Of a stretch of 64,000 bases of DNA, positions 23,101 to 35,739 are shown one piece after another. Below the pieces are notes generated by a model that was given only the letters and a program-made list of their open reading frames with translations, had not been told where the DNA came from and did no database searches. Location: NCBI GenBank assembly GCA_037447605.1, contig CM074804.1:7748527-7812526 (forward strand). The letters are read 5' to 3'. The DNA comes from Zygnema circumcarinatum. Its lineage: Eukaryota; Streptophyta; Zygnematophyceae; Zygnematales; Zygnemataceae. The position numbers were made by a program, and so were the translations under genes. The first letter of the stretch is position 1. Every line of letters starts with the position of its first letter.

Positions 23101-26100
23101 GGTTTAATACTGCCTTGTTTGTTTTTACAGAATTCGGTGATCAATGCTGCACCACAGGGAGGTGTAGACTTGGAGTTGGATGAGGTAGGATTGCACCTGC
23201 AGCTATCCGGGATTATATTGTGTGGATACATTTTGACAAGAATGATACCGTAACGTGTTCAACTTAGCTGATGGATTTAAATGACCCTTCAGACCTGATG
23301 TGATTTTCAGAAAGAATAGAGCCAGATATGGAATCACCAGATATGAAATCACCTATATGTTTATTTGTCCCTGGATTTTGCTTCTGTAGGAACCTTACAT
23401 TTAGGGTCGCTGCTCTTTAATCTGTTGAACTTTCGCATCCTGACTCATAGCGTTTCAAGGTGACTAAGGTCATGAAGTGCAAGTGTCATGGCTTTCTCTG
23501 TGACGGTGTCATATACCAATCATGCATGGCCGAAGGGTTTGTGAGCATGGTCACAGAAGCTGTTCGAATGCAGCTCGCATGCATGAATTATGACCCTCAT
23601 ATCCTGGGTCCTTTGGTTACCCAGAACGAAGACACATTGAAGGGACTGGCAAGAGTCTTTGCCGAAATGGGAGAGGCCTATGTGGACCTCATCGCAAGTG
23701 GTATGTAAAGCCCTCTTTGCACTGTACAGATGCATTTGCTGATTAGTCGGGACTGGGAGGTTGGTCTATGCGTGTATGCAGGGATCTCGTCACTGCCTGC
23801 AGGTCCCTGTGTTTTGAATTTGTCGGAGGGGTTATGGTAGCCATATTGAACTACCATTTATCGTTGAAAGATGTTTCTAATCTGGGTCTGGTACTGTCGG
23901 CTTCACATTTTTCAGGCTCAGACGAAGCATTACAGATGGTACAGGTTATCGCGGAGGTGACTGCACATAAAGATTATGAAATTTGTTCAATCACTTTCAA
24001 CTTTTGGCATGACCTGAGCTACCACTTAAGCAAGTATGCCGCCTCATTCCTGGGCCTCAGTTGTCACAAATAGTGATGGATGCATTGAGCACTTGGGTCT
24101 AGTCGTTTGATGTACACTTTTTTGAAATTATCAGTGAAGGAAGCTAAATTTTCTGGATTCCATAGCCAGACTAGATTGACATATTAAGAAATTTTAGTCG
24201 AGCTTGAGCTAGTCACTTGTCTGCCAACCTCTCGTATGGAAGCGTGAGTTTAATGAGCATGGCAACCTACTTAGCCCAGTCCATGTTGGCTTTGCAGCTC
24301 AAAGGGGGATGACTATGGAGGAAATAATGAGAAAGCTGTGAATCTTGTTGAGAAGGAGAGACGCCTGTCAGTATTTCGGCCTGTATTCGGGTTGCTTGCA
24401 TCTCTTGTAAGCAGCATTCTCCTTTAGAAAATCTGTAGCATGTCATACTCCCACTTGTACAGTTGCATGTATTCTGAAGTCTTCTTCGCATATAATATAA
24501 GTTTCATTCACATAATCCTTTAAAGATTTAATGTTTGGTGCTTTCAAATGTGCAAACGCATTACACGGGGTCTGGGCATTTTTCACTGCCAGGATTGAGA
24601 TCTCTCACATTCTCTTTCTCTGCAGGTTAGCTTTCGAGTCCAATATCCTCCTGAATACGAGAGCTGGAGAAAGGATGAACGAGCAGATTTCAAGCAAACA
24701 CGATATGGTATCAAAGAACACTGCTTTACATTACCTTGATCTGTTGCGACGTCTAAAATGAGACGTAGAAACTAAGTATAGTTGAGCTGTTTCTATAACT
24801 GGCAATGCATAGGCCCAAGCTATCTTAGCTTTTTAGACTTTCCTTGTTTTTCCGCTTTCAGAATTTCTAACGAGAGTCGTATTCTGTGTTTTTGATGTTG
24901 CAGCCATTGCAGATGTTCTGTTGGACACTGCTGCAGTCTATGGAGGAGAGGCTCTGCTCCAACTGCTTGCTGAGCCATTATTCAAAGTACGACAAAGAAA
25001 TTCTCTTTTCCTCCAATCTCTTTGACTCGTAGTGGAATGCTCTCTTTCAACCCAATGTCATGTTGTTCGTATTCTTTGTGCTAAGTGGGAGTGAGCCTCA
25101 ACGACGACAATAATAATGACCCAACTTTGACTGTGGTTGATGCAGGAAGCTGAAGCAGCTGCTGCAGGAGGGACATGGAATGTTCTTAAAGCAGAGGCTT
25201 GCTTATACTGCATTCGTGGTATTGCAAGTGTGATTCCTCGATCTGAAAGAAATGTTCTTCCCAAAGTGAGTGGTTAAGGACAACAGATTAAGGATCCAAA
25301 TGTGTTCTTGAACCCTTGTCCCTCCCTCATAGCTTTCAGATCTTCTTGATCTAGCATGTATTTTACTTTGTTTGATCTGGCAGGTGATGGAATTGTTGCC
25401 CAAGCTACCACCACAACCTTTGCTATTGTATACCGGTGAGCACCATCCTAGGCGACACTGTCAGGCATAGACGTTTCAGCTTGCTTTTTTTTCTCAAAAG
25501 GCAGCCTTAAGCTCATGTTCAAGATGCAGAGAAAAGAAAAGCGCCGTCTGATCAGTATGCACATGAAGGTTAACATCCTAGTGCAGTGTTAGAATACCAT
25601 TGGATGCTGCCGATACAGCGAATAACCTCAAAGTCTTGTGGCTTTGTGTGCAGCCTCCTTGACCATTGCAGGTTATGCTGACTGGCTTGAACAAGCAGCG
25701 AGTGTGGGAACACTGTTGCCCCCTCTACTCAGCCTTCTCACAGCTGCCCTTTCATCATCGGGTGATGCACCTGCTGCAGCAGCGCTAGCCTTCAAACATG
25801 TCTGTGATGGTGAGTTGGAAAACTTAAGGTCTGTAAACCTGTACAGTGAGTCGCGCAATTGGTAGGTCGTTGATGGTTATTAGTTTGAAGGCCCTGGCAT
25901 CAGTTCAGTCTAATTGTGAAGCTTGACTTTGTTCACCTTTGAGACATTTGTTGTCTTGTTGATGATTTTTGTTTTTCCTCAGCGTTAGCGTAAGTCATTT
26001 TAGTTCAAGCGTGGTAATTCATAGATAATTCATTGCTGGACAATGTGTGAACGAAGAGCAAGTTGCTTCGTCGTAAACTGAGTTACGCTACTGTTTTCCT

Positions 26101-29100
26101 TAAATTTCTTTAAACGAAGTCCTAACACAGTCTGGCACTGTGCTGTTCTTTCAGCTGTCGACTGTAGGCTAGTTTTAAAAATATCAAATTGGTTGACTTA
26201 GAATCACAGAAAAGAATGCAGTATTTCAGAAATCACACGTTATGGACATGTCTGCCTGTGGTGATCAACTGCAGACGGATTGTTTTTCCCTTGAAAGTCC
26301 CCTATTCACATTGTGCGCTGTCTTCCTGAGTACATGTGGTTTCTTATAGGGGATATTGTGGCTGCTTCTGTGCAGCTTGTAGGAACCATCTTGTGGTTTC
26401 AATCGAGCCTCTTCTGCGAGTATATGAGCAGGTCATGGCAGGGGATGGCAGCCTGCGGCTCGATCCGGAGGATGAGCTAGAAATTGTGGAAGGCCTTTGG
26501 TACGCTTCCCTCTGTAAGCATTGCCTCCCAGCTGGGCTGAGAGACTTAAAATTGATATGTGCCAGTCAATTTCAAGAGTTGTGCGGATTCAGAGGTGCTT
26601 GGACGATTGCAATCTTTGAACCTCACTGCTCATTCTGCAGTAGTCAGATCATTTGATGAGCTGGCGGATGCAAGACATTTGCATGCATAAGTAGCATTAG
26701 CAGCACGGAAGTCTTTGCTTACTGGGCTGTTAAGCTTGGTCATTGATGAGGATAAGACTCTGAAGTTTTGTATCTTCCCATGTCGGTGTGCCCCCCTGGG
26801 AATTGCAGTTTGGTTGTCAGCGCCCTCCCGTCAGAGCAGTGCCCCAAGGCACTCCAAGCGCTGTGTCTGCCAGTTGTCACCGCCCTGGAGGTACATTTGA
26901 CATCATACAGTTGACGTGAATTTGAAATCACTGCAAGAGTTTAATCAATTTTCTGGCGAGAACAATGAGCTGTACAATAGCGGTCAAATAAAGCATAGAG
27001 TCGTGCAGTATCAGCTGGGAAGTGCTTTTTTCATGATTTCGAGCGGTGTTTACTAGGATATTCTGTGCATATGCAATTCAGTCGCTTTATGCAGGAGATA
27101 GCAACACTTCGAGTCTGCTGTAGGGAGAGGTCCTTTTTTCGTAGGCCTCCTCCTGACCCTTATATCCGTTGTGTGAGCTATTTTTATTTTTGCAGAAGGT
27201 TGTCTATGCCGCCCAGACTGATGCCAGTGCAGTTCCAGTACTCAGCGTCTATTCACTTCACATTGATCGGATAGCGAATATTTTTAGGTGGGCCCCTTGC
27301 GCTAGTTGGAAAGTAGCAGTGTTTGATCAGACAACTGCTGGGATTCCCATTTCTTGTGGGACTCTGATTTTTGCTGCATGTTATTTTCTGGTGTACAGGT
27401 AAGGCTGTTTTCTCTGCCACAGGCAAGCTGGACATTTTCTTGCTTCTGTTTCTCTTGTAGTTATTCCAAACCGTTCTTCATGCGACGAATTTGGTCACCA
27501 TGAAAGTTGCAGTTTGATGCATGACTGCGCATTGGTCTATCATTGTTAATGTTGCTGACCTGTAACTGATGCAGTCATTGGCAATCTTTATGGTCGATGT
27601 CAAACTTTTGCCATAAGGTATAACGATTTTTAGATCCTCTAGCTTTTGCCATTGCAATTAAAATTACAGGACGTTGTGGCAGATATGTACAACAACCACA
27701 ACTACTAGCTGCTGTTTTCCAACAAATGTGGCCCCTTCTTCAGGCGGTGTTTAGACAGTAAGTAAAAGATTCTTTCTTATTGACTACTCGGTATTCAATT
27801 CAGGCTCTATGTGTCCTGTGTCATTGGAGACCCTTCTTTCTTCTGGAATTCTTTATGCGGAGTATTGGTTGTCAGAAGGCTGTAGCTTTAGCCAATAGTA
27901 AGCTTTGCTATTCACCTGCATTCGTTCTTGTCTGTAATGCAGGAGAGCTTCTGACGGCAGGATTATGGAGCGCTTAGGCCGAGCATGCAAATATAGTGTA
28001 TGTGACTTGAGCTGCAGCAACACCTGTAATAAGCCTGACGGGATGTGAGCTATATGTTTCGTGTTCATTACTTGCCATTGACTCGTGGGCAGGTGAAATG
28101 ACCTCTTGAGCGATATGTATGCAACCTTACCACTCAAGAGGTTCTATGTGGCAGGTACGGTCTTGCAGAGAGCATTTGGCTCCTTCCCTGGGTCCTTTGT
28201 TGGAGGAAGTCCAACGTCTGTATTTGGAGCATCAGCAGCCATGCTGCCTTTACGTAGCCAGCGAGGTTATCAAGGTAACTGTTCTCATTCTCTTGCCGAG
28301 AAAAATTGTGGAACACCTGTTGTCAGTCGTGAGAAGGTATAGAAATTTTCAGATCGTGCTTTATAATTGTCAATTTCGTGGTAGTTTATTGTATGTTCCT
28401 AATGATTTAGTATCCTACCTATCGACCTAAGGATGAAGCAGACCTTGGTGAGTTGATCGTTGGCTTTACGCCTTGTTCGTGTTTCAGGTGTTTGGCAGGG
28501 ACCCATCGTGCACAGCTCCACTAGCCCACTTGATCAACGTAATGTTTGGACAAACTGTACTACTAATACAGACTCTGAAGGTATGCTGAAACGTCGTTTT
28601 CTTTGTAGTTTAGTGGCCTGAGATTAGGGACAGTGCATATAAAAACGTGATGAAACATTGCTACGGAGCGTGCACTCATTCGGTCTCCCTCCGTCCCCTT
28701 TTTGCGAGCTCGTCTCTTTCGTTTTATGTGTAGTCCTATTGTGGAGGACGAGGACTTCCTAACCATCTTTTGTACTTGAACACTGTAGAGACGTTTCCTA
28801 GCTTTAAGAAGCAGATCTGCATATCCGTTCATTCAGAATGGTTCTAGGTTGGAGCAGTGATCTGACAACCTTATATATCCTGTATTCTTTGGTTTTTCTT
28901 TGGCAGGATGTTACAGAGCGCCCTGATATTGCTGATGATTGCTTCCTTTTGGCGTCACGGTGCATACGATATTGCCCCGATATTATCGTTCCATCACCAG
29001 TCTTCTCACAACTACTCGACTGTGCGCTGGCTGGAATCCTCGTCCAGCACCGGTACATCCTTGTCAAATTCCTCAACTTTTCTGCGTGCAGAACTGTGTT

Positions 29101-30187
29101 TGCTATGTTGGTGCTCTCTACAGAATGTAGTGTGCACAGTATAGTTTTGTTGGAAGTGTATTAGCCTCCATTAAGCATCGCAGGCACTGTGATGCGATTC
29201 TCCATACCATTTGTGAGAACGATGCTGTTTTGAAAATAGCTTATGTCGGAGGCTACAAGCGTGTCCTTCCTTCAGCCTCTACTTGTCAGGAGCATCATGT
29301 TCAGTGTTTCACAGAGGATTGGGCTAGACAATGTCGAAAGTCATTTCAAACCTTTGCGTCACCTGATGGATGCAGTACTAACTTATGATGTTTCAAATTG
29401 AACTCCTCCATGTGTGGGTTCAGCCCACACATGCACGTTGCTGCTTCCTTGAAGAATGTGTCATGGATCTGCTTTGGTTTGAGGTGAGTACCCAATTGTT
29501 TGAGAACTAAAGTGGCAGCGGCTGGATGGGCGAGTTTGGTGGATCTACAGGGAGGCATGCAAGTCCATTCTCAACTTTCTGAAAGATGCACTCGATCTGC
29601 CCCTCACCTCGGCGGGTGCTAGTTTCCGCCCAATTGTAGAAGCAGCCGTTATGCAGCGCGGTGCTCTCCTCACACGTCACTTACTAGCTGCTCTCATGGG
29701 AGGCCTTCCAGAGTCACGCGTAGATGAGGTAAGCATTCCCACGTTAAAGGTTTTGCTTCTTTGCAAGCTCCTTTTTGGAATCAGTCTGGTAAGCTGAAGT
29801 GCTGGGGTGGATTGTAGACATCGTCATCGTAGGCGTCTTGTACTCTATTTGTCATCTCCAACCTCCATCCTTTCTAGTCCCCCACCTTCCTAACGCGTTG
29901 TCTGTATACCCCCATATCTGCAGATTGTGGATGTATTCAGGTCTCTGGCTGAGCTCAGCGGGCCCCCCATTTCCCTATGGGCCGCCGCTGTCCTGCAAGC
30001 GGTCCCGTCTGCAGCCGTCTCGGACTCAGAAAAGCGTGCCCTTTTGGAGGCCCTCGGGGCCGGAGGAACGGGAAGGGATGCGCGCAGACTCACTGCGAAG
30101 ATGGAGGAGGTTTCGGAAGCTGCCAGAAGGAGCACCCGCGTGATGGAGCTCGTGCATGCGGCCCTTCAGCAGCAGCCCACGGCATAA
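20122..30187 (+). CDS. MOS14: Transportin-SR / importin-beta family nuclear import receptor (TNPO3/MOS14)
   Basis: Twenty-seven exons: 20122-20253, 20419-20496, 20679-20741, 20939-20986, 21144-21293, 21690-21824, 22156-22196, 22465-22556, 22654-22784, 23625-23700, 23916-24033, 24298-24406, 24626-24707, 24904-24986, 25146-25265, 25384-25435, 25654-25809, 26376-26499, 26809-26890, 27196-27287, 27683-27757, 27943-27997, 28155-28274, 28488-28580, 28907-29052, 29551-29728 and 29924-30187. All phases agree, giving 964 residues, the length of plant MOS14. It is an all-helical HEAT-repeat receptor that carries SR splicing factors into the nucleus with Ran. Recognisable segments run colinear with TNPO3: ALYHHPEGGIRTQASKWL (N-terminal importin-beta region), LLHDSSSSYEVLYFCAQTLR, RPERRRQFLGEL, TAHKDYEICSITFNFW, PEYESWRKDERADFKQTRY, QQPCCLYVASEVIKVFGRDP and RPDIADDCFLLASRCIRYCP. 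The convergent neighbour is an SR protein gene, a likely cargo class. Confidence 0.96.
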
Positions 30188-31737
30188 CATCCTTTTGAGC
30201 TCGTTTTTGAAATCATCAAGCGAAGCTTTGCTGTCGGCCTTCTTGTTCTACTAGTTTTTTTCCCTTCTTTCTTTCTTTTCTTGTTGCCTTTCTTTTTTTG
30301 GCTCCTAGTAGAAGGCAACAAGTGTCGGGTATATGCACGTGAAGAAAAGCATTTTTTTTGGGGTATCTGGGTTCTAGTTTCTTCACTCTTGGCAGTCCAG
30401 GAGGGCCTTTGGAGTGTTTACCATCGTGGCTCCTGCTGTAATTTTTTTGCACAGAATTGTGGTTCGAGCGAACTGCTTAGGCCAATAAAAAGGTGTATGA
30501 AGAATGTGTGCCTGCTGGTGATGAGCAGCAGGTCCTGGTAGTCGCGTCCGCAGTCTCAGCTCCACCAGTTTTGGCGTAGGCGGAGGACAAAGCCCAGGAC
30601 CTGAGGTGTGATCGATGGAGCATCGGTCAGTTTTCCAGCGATAGCGCTGTGACAGATTGGACCACAGTGCTACTCATGCCCTGCAGTTTTCACTCCAGTA
30701 TTTCGACCGTTCATTTTTATGTTGATCGGCGTCATAACCGCGTTCTGTTTGGAAAATTTGGTTGTATGAGCCATTGTTCTTGAATGGTCTGTTCTTGATG
30801 GCGTCTGCAAGTATTGTAAAGATGCACTTGCGTATGACTCTTATCCTTAATATCCATTATCAGCTTACTGTATCAGCAAAGTGTTACTTTTGGTATGACA
30901 AATTCTAGTTTACACCATTGGGTGATTTCATAATTAAGAGAATCCACCGAGGATTCAAGATCTATAAAAGTCTTCCAATGAAAAATAAGTAACAACAGCA
31001 GTATGACAGGTTCAATGTTGGTCCTTGGTCCTTTGGCCACCGAAGGTCAGACGGCAGTCAGTAAAGCTAATTCACATACCATAAGCTTTTGAAGGCTCAC
31101 AGTTTTACGATGGCAAGCGATTTCACACCACTCGAAAAACCACTCCCATCTGGACCGGCCAGCGCGTCCAAGCCACAGGTTGGACAACTAAGGCTCATAA
31201 AAGTATTACGCATGGCCATCATGCAACGCCCAAACTCTAACCACATTCCTTACAGCATTCCATCATGCATCTTCTGAGTCCTCTGTACTTGTTGCACAGT
31301 CAAAGGCACATAAAACTACCAAAGCACACAATGCGGGAGTGATCAATGCCCTCATGTTCTTAGTCAAGCAACGAACTACAAGCTTGTGCACTCCCATGTT
31401 CCTCCCAAAAGAAGGAAACAGATTAAGAAGCACACAATAGGCCTTTGCGGACTGACATCAACCACGGGTAGAAAAGTGCCTCACGGCAAAAGGGCAGCCA
31501 CACCTTCCAGCCAACCCTACCACAAAGAAACATTTCTGGGCCCACGACTAGCTGAGAACGACACTGCTGCTACAAAGCTAAACCATCCAGACTCACTCAA
31601 ATGGTTCATTGGGACCATTCAAGGTTGGCTTTTCACCAATTCCCAATTCAAAGTTGACTACACGAGACTGTCAGTTTGATGCAGATGCGCGGTCAAAATC
31701 AGCAGGGTTTATGATGAGGTGCGTAGGCGCAAAGCCT
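30188..31737. other. Convergent intergenic region between transportin-SR and RS2Z
   Basis: The 3' flanks of two convergent genes. AATAAA occurs at 30484-30489, about 300 bp after the transportin stop. No coding evidence was seen. Confidence 0.6.
30484..30489 (+). terminator. Possible polyadenylation signal of the transportin-SR gene
   Basis: AATAAA in a T/A-rich 3' flank about 300 bp after the stop codon. Plant poly(A) signals are loose, so this is only a candidate. Confidence 0.3.
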
Positions 31738-34700
31738 TCAGTCCTCGTCATCTTGCAACGGCTTAGCCTCATCTTCATCAGGCCCCTTCCCCTCCTTATC
31801 ATCCTTTGCATCCTCATGTCCAGCATCTCCAGCTGCTTCATGGACATCTTTATCCACCCTGTCCCCTGTCACCCTGTCGCCCTCGTCATCATCTTCATCC
31901 TCATCCCCGTTCTTCCGCTTTTGCTGACCTTCGTCATCTTCATCATCTTCATCCTTAGCCGTGTCCCTCCGCCGCTTTTCTCTTTTGTCGTCGTCGTCAT
32001 CGTCTTCATCTCGACGGTGCCTTTCATCATCATCTGCATCATCTCCCTGCATTGGCCTTCCATTCTCCTCCTCATCCTCCTCCTTTTGAGAAACACGAGG
32101 CTCCTTCTCAGCCATATCATCATCATCATCATCCTCAACGCGATCCTTCCGGTCACTCCTAACCGGGCTTCGGCTGTCCCGAGGACTCACGCTGCGGCTG
32201 CGGCTTCGGCTACGGTCACGGCTGCGGCTGCGGCTGTCAACAATCACAGACCACAAGCGCTGCAAATCAGTAAATCGCCCAAAAGGGGTTACGTCTTTCT
32301 GAAGGCATTTCAACGCCTTCCACCACTCCAAACTTAGCATCTTGCTCACGCAGAGACGAGTACTCTTGGGCCAAAAAGGCTGTCATGGCCCGAACAGTAA
32401 ATCGCACCGCCATTGCCGCCTTACCCCGGACCACATGCAGACAGCTAGAGCTGCCTTTACCAAGCCTCGACACAAGTCAGCGATTCGGCAATCTCCCATC
32501 TTTTCTGAAGCCACCCACTGTGACACGTGTCACAAGGAAACTCTGATGCTGCCCACATCTGAGGTCACAGTCCGAACTGCCTGAACTGAACTTACCTCCA
32601 CGGTTCATCCTCAGAATCATTCTTGCTGGGGCTCTCAGACGAATGTCTGCGGCCATAATGGCGGCTCCGATAATACCGACGCCCCANNNNNNNNNNCAAT
32701 AGCACCTATGTGTGTACAGATGATGCATCCAAGAAAAGCTGCTCCAAATAGTCTATTGCTGAAATCTAGAAACCACCGTAAGGACCAATCACCAAAGGAA
32801 GCTTTGTTTGCAAATGAAAGTGTGAAATGTCGTAGAAGTCGTTGAACCTTCTTGAACTGGCCTTTCGGATAGGTCCAACGTCATGAGTCCTTCAGTGTTA
32901 TGAAACAAGGATAAAATCTGAATTTTTTTTTTCTTATGATGAATATAGTTTCTTGCCAAAAATGCACTTCTCATTGTACTACTGTCACAACTTTTGACCA
33001 CAAAGCGAGGTGCCACGCACTTACCTCCTGTATCCATATCGATACCCACTTTTCCTTGGGCTTTCACGCCGGTCAACACTGGAGCTCCGATAGGAATTCC
33101 TTAAAGGAGGAATTGGACTCCTGTACAATTACCCCTTACATGTATAGGAGGAAGTGGCGGCGGAAGGAAACCCTAAAGGTAAATTTAATGGATGTCCAGA
33201 ACCCTCCGATAATGACAGAGTATAGCTTATAGTTCACATGGTAATGAGCAGAGCCATAGAGTCCTGATACCTTGATATAGCATCACCATGTATACTACAT
33301 TACAAGGGCATCATGCCATATATGTTTCTTAAGCTTCAAGGTTTTCCAGACCTGCAAAGCTCAGACTCCAATAGGAGTAAACTCTGCAATGATTGGCCGA
33401 GGGTATGGACACCTAAAACTAAAGAACCTGATCGACTCATACGTATAGATGGTATGCAGACATTCACCTGTAGGAGCGGCTCCGGCTGCGACTCGGACTC
33501 CGACTGTAACTCTTTCCCCGAGGAGAGCGGGACCGTGAAAGAGAGCGACCTTCAACATATCTGCTCCAAGGGCAGAACAAGAACAATGGATTAAAATGGA
33601 TTAGCAATTCTAGGAAAAATCATTCACAGCTAGCATCTTGGGGGGTCTTGCTAGGACTTTCTCCAACAACAATGACGACGCAAAAATTCAAGCCAGCCTG
33701 CCAATTCCGAATTTCATCCATTTTTGCTATCTACAATGCGTTCTAGTTACCTCCCTCCCTCCATAACTTTCTCAGTCCTCCCTCCTCTCCGTCAACCTCA
33801 AGACACGTGTCTTTTCTGGAGCAAAAGCCACAAAAGCCGGCTGCTGAAGCCCTAAACAACTTACCCCGCTCGTGGGCTATTTCTGCAGTTGCGCTCGATG
33901 TGCCCGTTTCGCCCGCAACGATAACACTTGTCTCTCCAGTCTCCGGCTCTGCAGTCTCGCGCCCAGTGCCCATCTTTTCCACAGTTGTAGCAGCGCCCAG
34001 TTCCAGGGGGAGGACCCCTTCCAAGGTACTCTCGTACACCTCCTGGTCCTCGAGGGCCCTGTAAAATGAAGATACAACAACAACAATCAACGCGTTATCA
34101 AGATGAAATTCCAAAAACATGCTCCAATTCTAGTTCAAAATGCTATGACAGCTACACTTCATAATCTGAGCAGTAATCAATAATACAAGAGCACGACTTA
34201 CAGGTCTCCATGGAGAAAAGACGCATGCAATCTATGAAGGTAAAAAACACTTTTGAACCAAAAACTGAAGGATCCTCTTTGCCAGGGTCGTTGGGAAATA
34301 AAAACTACGCCAGTTTACAGTATTACAATTACGACTGAAAAAAAATGGGGTAAAATTAGGGCAGCTTAAGAAGAATGCACACCCTCCGAGTGAACTCCAC
34401 GACCAAGCGACTCCCGTCCACTTCCTTGCCGTTGAGATAGTGCCTTGCGTCATCCGCATCCCGAGAATCGTGGTACTCCTGTGATTCAGGAAAAGAAAAA
34501 AATTTGCAATATAAATTTAACCAGCGCACTCCATCCATACACCTTTTAAGAGAAAAGGGTCTTAGATCCACACTAAATAAGGTACTTGGTTCTTACTCAA
34601 CTTTTATTGCACTACTGTTCTCGCGAAGCCCTCTGTTTGCAACAGCAGTTACAGATGCAAAGTGGAAGTTGGCCAGATGCAAAGTATCATGCCAATGTAT

Positions 34701-35739
34701 AATACTACTGCAAGGTGTCAAGTCGTAGAAATGCATGCTTTAACAAAGGAGAAAGTTGAGAGCCCGTACTACAAAGGCAAAGTCGTGTTTGAGGTCGACG
34801 TCCCGAACTCTGCAACGGTGGCCACTTCTGGCAGTCAGTCAGAATCGCGGCTTCCTTCAACAAGCAGCAGCTGAACGAGCGAAACACCGCTGGGGAACGC
34901 TCAGATCCTTGAAACTCCACAGCAACCTCCAAAGAATAGCGTTACGCTCTGACGAGTTTGGCAGCACAACGCTGTCGAAAACCTCCATAGGAGCCCAAGC
35001 TCCTCCACCAATCACGCTGCAGCAAGCCGCTAAACGCCACCAAGCTCCAAGGCCACCAGCACGACCACCGAGCTTTCACCGACCTTCATCAACAGCGTGG
35101 CATGCCATGGCGGCCAATTCTCAGCCCTCCTTCCATCAACATTCCTACCGACACCTAAGTCTGCATCTGCATCGCCTGTGCAGGAAGTGCAGGATCGCGA
35201 AATCACAACTGCCACGGTAACGCAGGCACAGTCATCCTCGCTGAACGGATAGATAACATCATTTGCTAGCTCCAGCTGCCAGAAGACTCGCAGTTTTGGC
35301 AATCGGATCAAACCCTAACTGCATCCAATCACGCATTCCAGCTCGCACAGCAATCGACCGCTGCGGGTCAAGTGAAGGAGTTGTCCACAAACCTTGTCAT
35401 ACCTGATAGTCCTAAAAATAAGAAACAAAAGACACACCTGCCATACTTCAGGAAGAGGTCCTCCAGGTCCCGAGTTCGAGTTCGACTTGAAAGGCGTCCA
35501 ACATACAGACGTGTGGGACCGGTGTTGCGACCGCTATCCCGACCACCATCCCGACCGCCATCTCGACCACCATCCCGGCCGCCATCCCGGCCACCATCTC
35601 GACCGCCATCCCGGCCACCATCTCGACCGCCATCCCGGCCACCATCTCGACCGCCATCCCGGCCACCATCTCGACCGCCATCCCGGCCACCATCTCGACC
35701 GCCATCCCGACCACCATCTCTATCGTACCGCGACGACAT
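31738..35739 (-). CDS. RS2Z: RS2Z-type SR splicing factor: RDGG repeats, RRM, two zinc knuckles, RS domain, acidic tail
   Basis: Eight exons: 35739-35438, 34809-34770, 34478-34383, 34058-33865, 33560-33468, 33099-33025, an exon ending at 32596 whose 5' end lies in or beyond the N gap, and 32233-31738. About 460 residues are visible. Order: MSSRYD, about 15 RDGG units (to about residue 70), an RRM with [17 protein letters not shown] and [11 protein letters not shown], two CCHC knuckles (169-182 [14 protein letters not shown]; 191-204 [14 protein letters not shown]), an Arg/Ser-rich region ([40 protein letters not shown]), then about 130 residues dominated by Asp/Glu. RRM plus two knuckles plus RS defines the plant-only RS2Z subfamily of nuclear pre-mRNA splicing regulators. 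The N-terminal repeats and the acidic tail are not typical of the family. The adjacent transportin-SR gene encodes its probable import receptor. Confidence 0.93.
32687..32696. other. Assembly gap (10 N)
   Basis: Ten Ns inside the RS2Z gene, immediately upstream (in gene sense) of exon 7 coding sequence. Ten is probably a placeholder length. The acceptor of exon 7 and perhaps coding bases are missing. Confidence 0.95.
35527..35725. repeat. Coding minisatellite (24-bp units) encoding RDGG repeats
   Basis: On the plus strand, alternating CCATCCCGGCCA and CCATCTCGACCG units repeat about eight times with small variations. On the minus strand they encode Arg-Asp-Gly-Gly repeated about 15 times at the N-terminus of the RS2Z protein. 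Confidence 0.95.

Noticed and set aside
23120-23183. Possible extra exon in the transportin-SR gene (after a TTTTTACAG acceptor)
   Set aside because: Exon 9 joins in phase directly to 23625 at a position where related proteins have no insertion. Including this piece would add unmatched residues.
31609-32337. 242-residue plus-strand open frame
   Set aside because: It is antisense to the acidic RS2Z tail. Ile/Leu/Val richness is the mirror of GAT/GAC/GAG codons.
35527-35725. Regular repeat array resembling a CRISPR at first glance
   Set aside because: Units are 24 bp with no unique spacers, and they lie in a eukaryotic coding exon.
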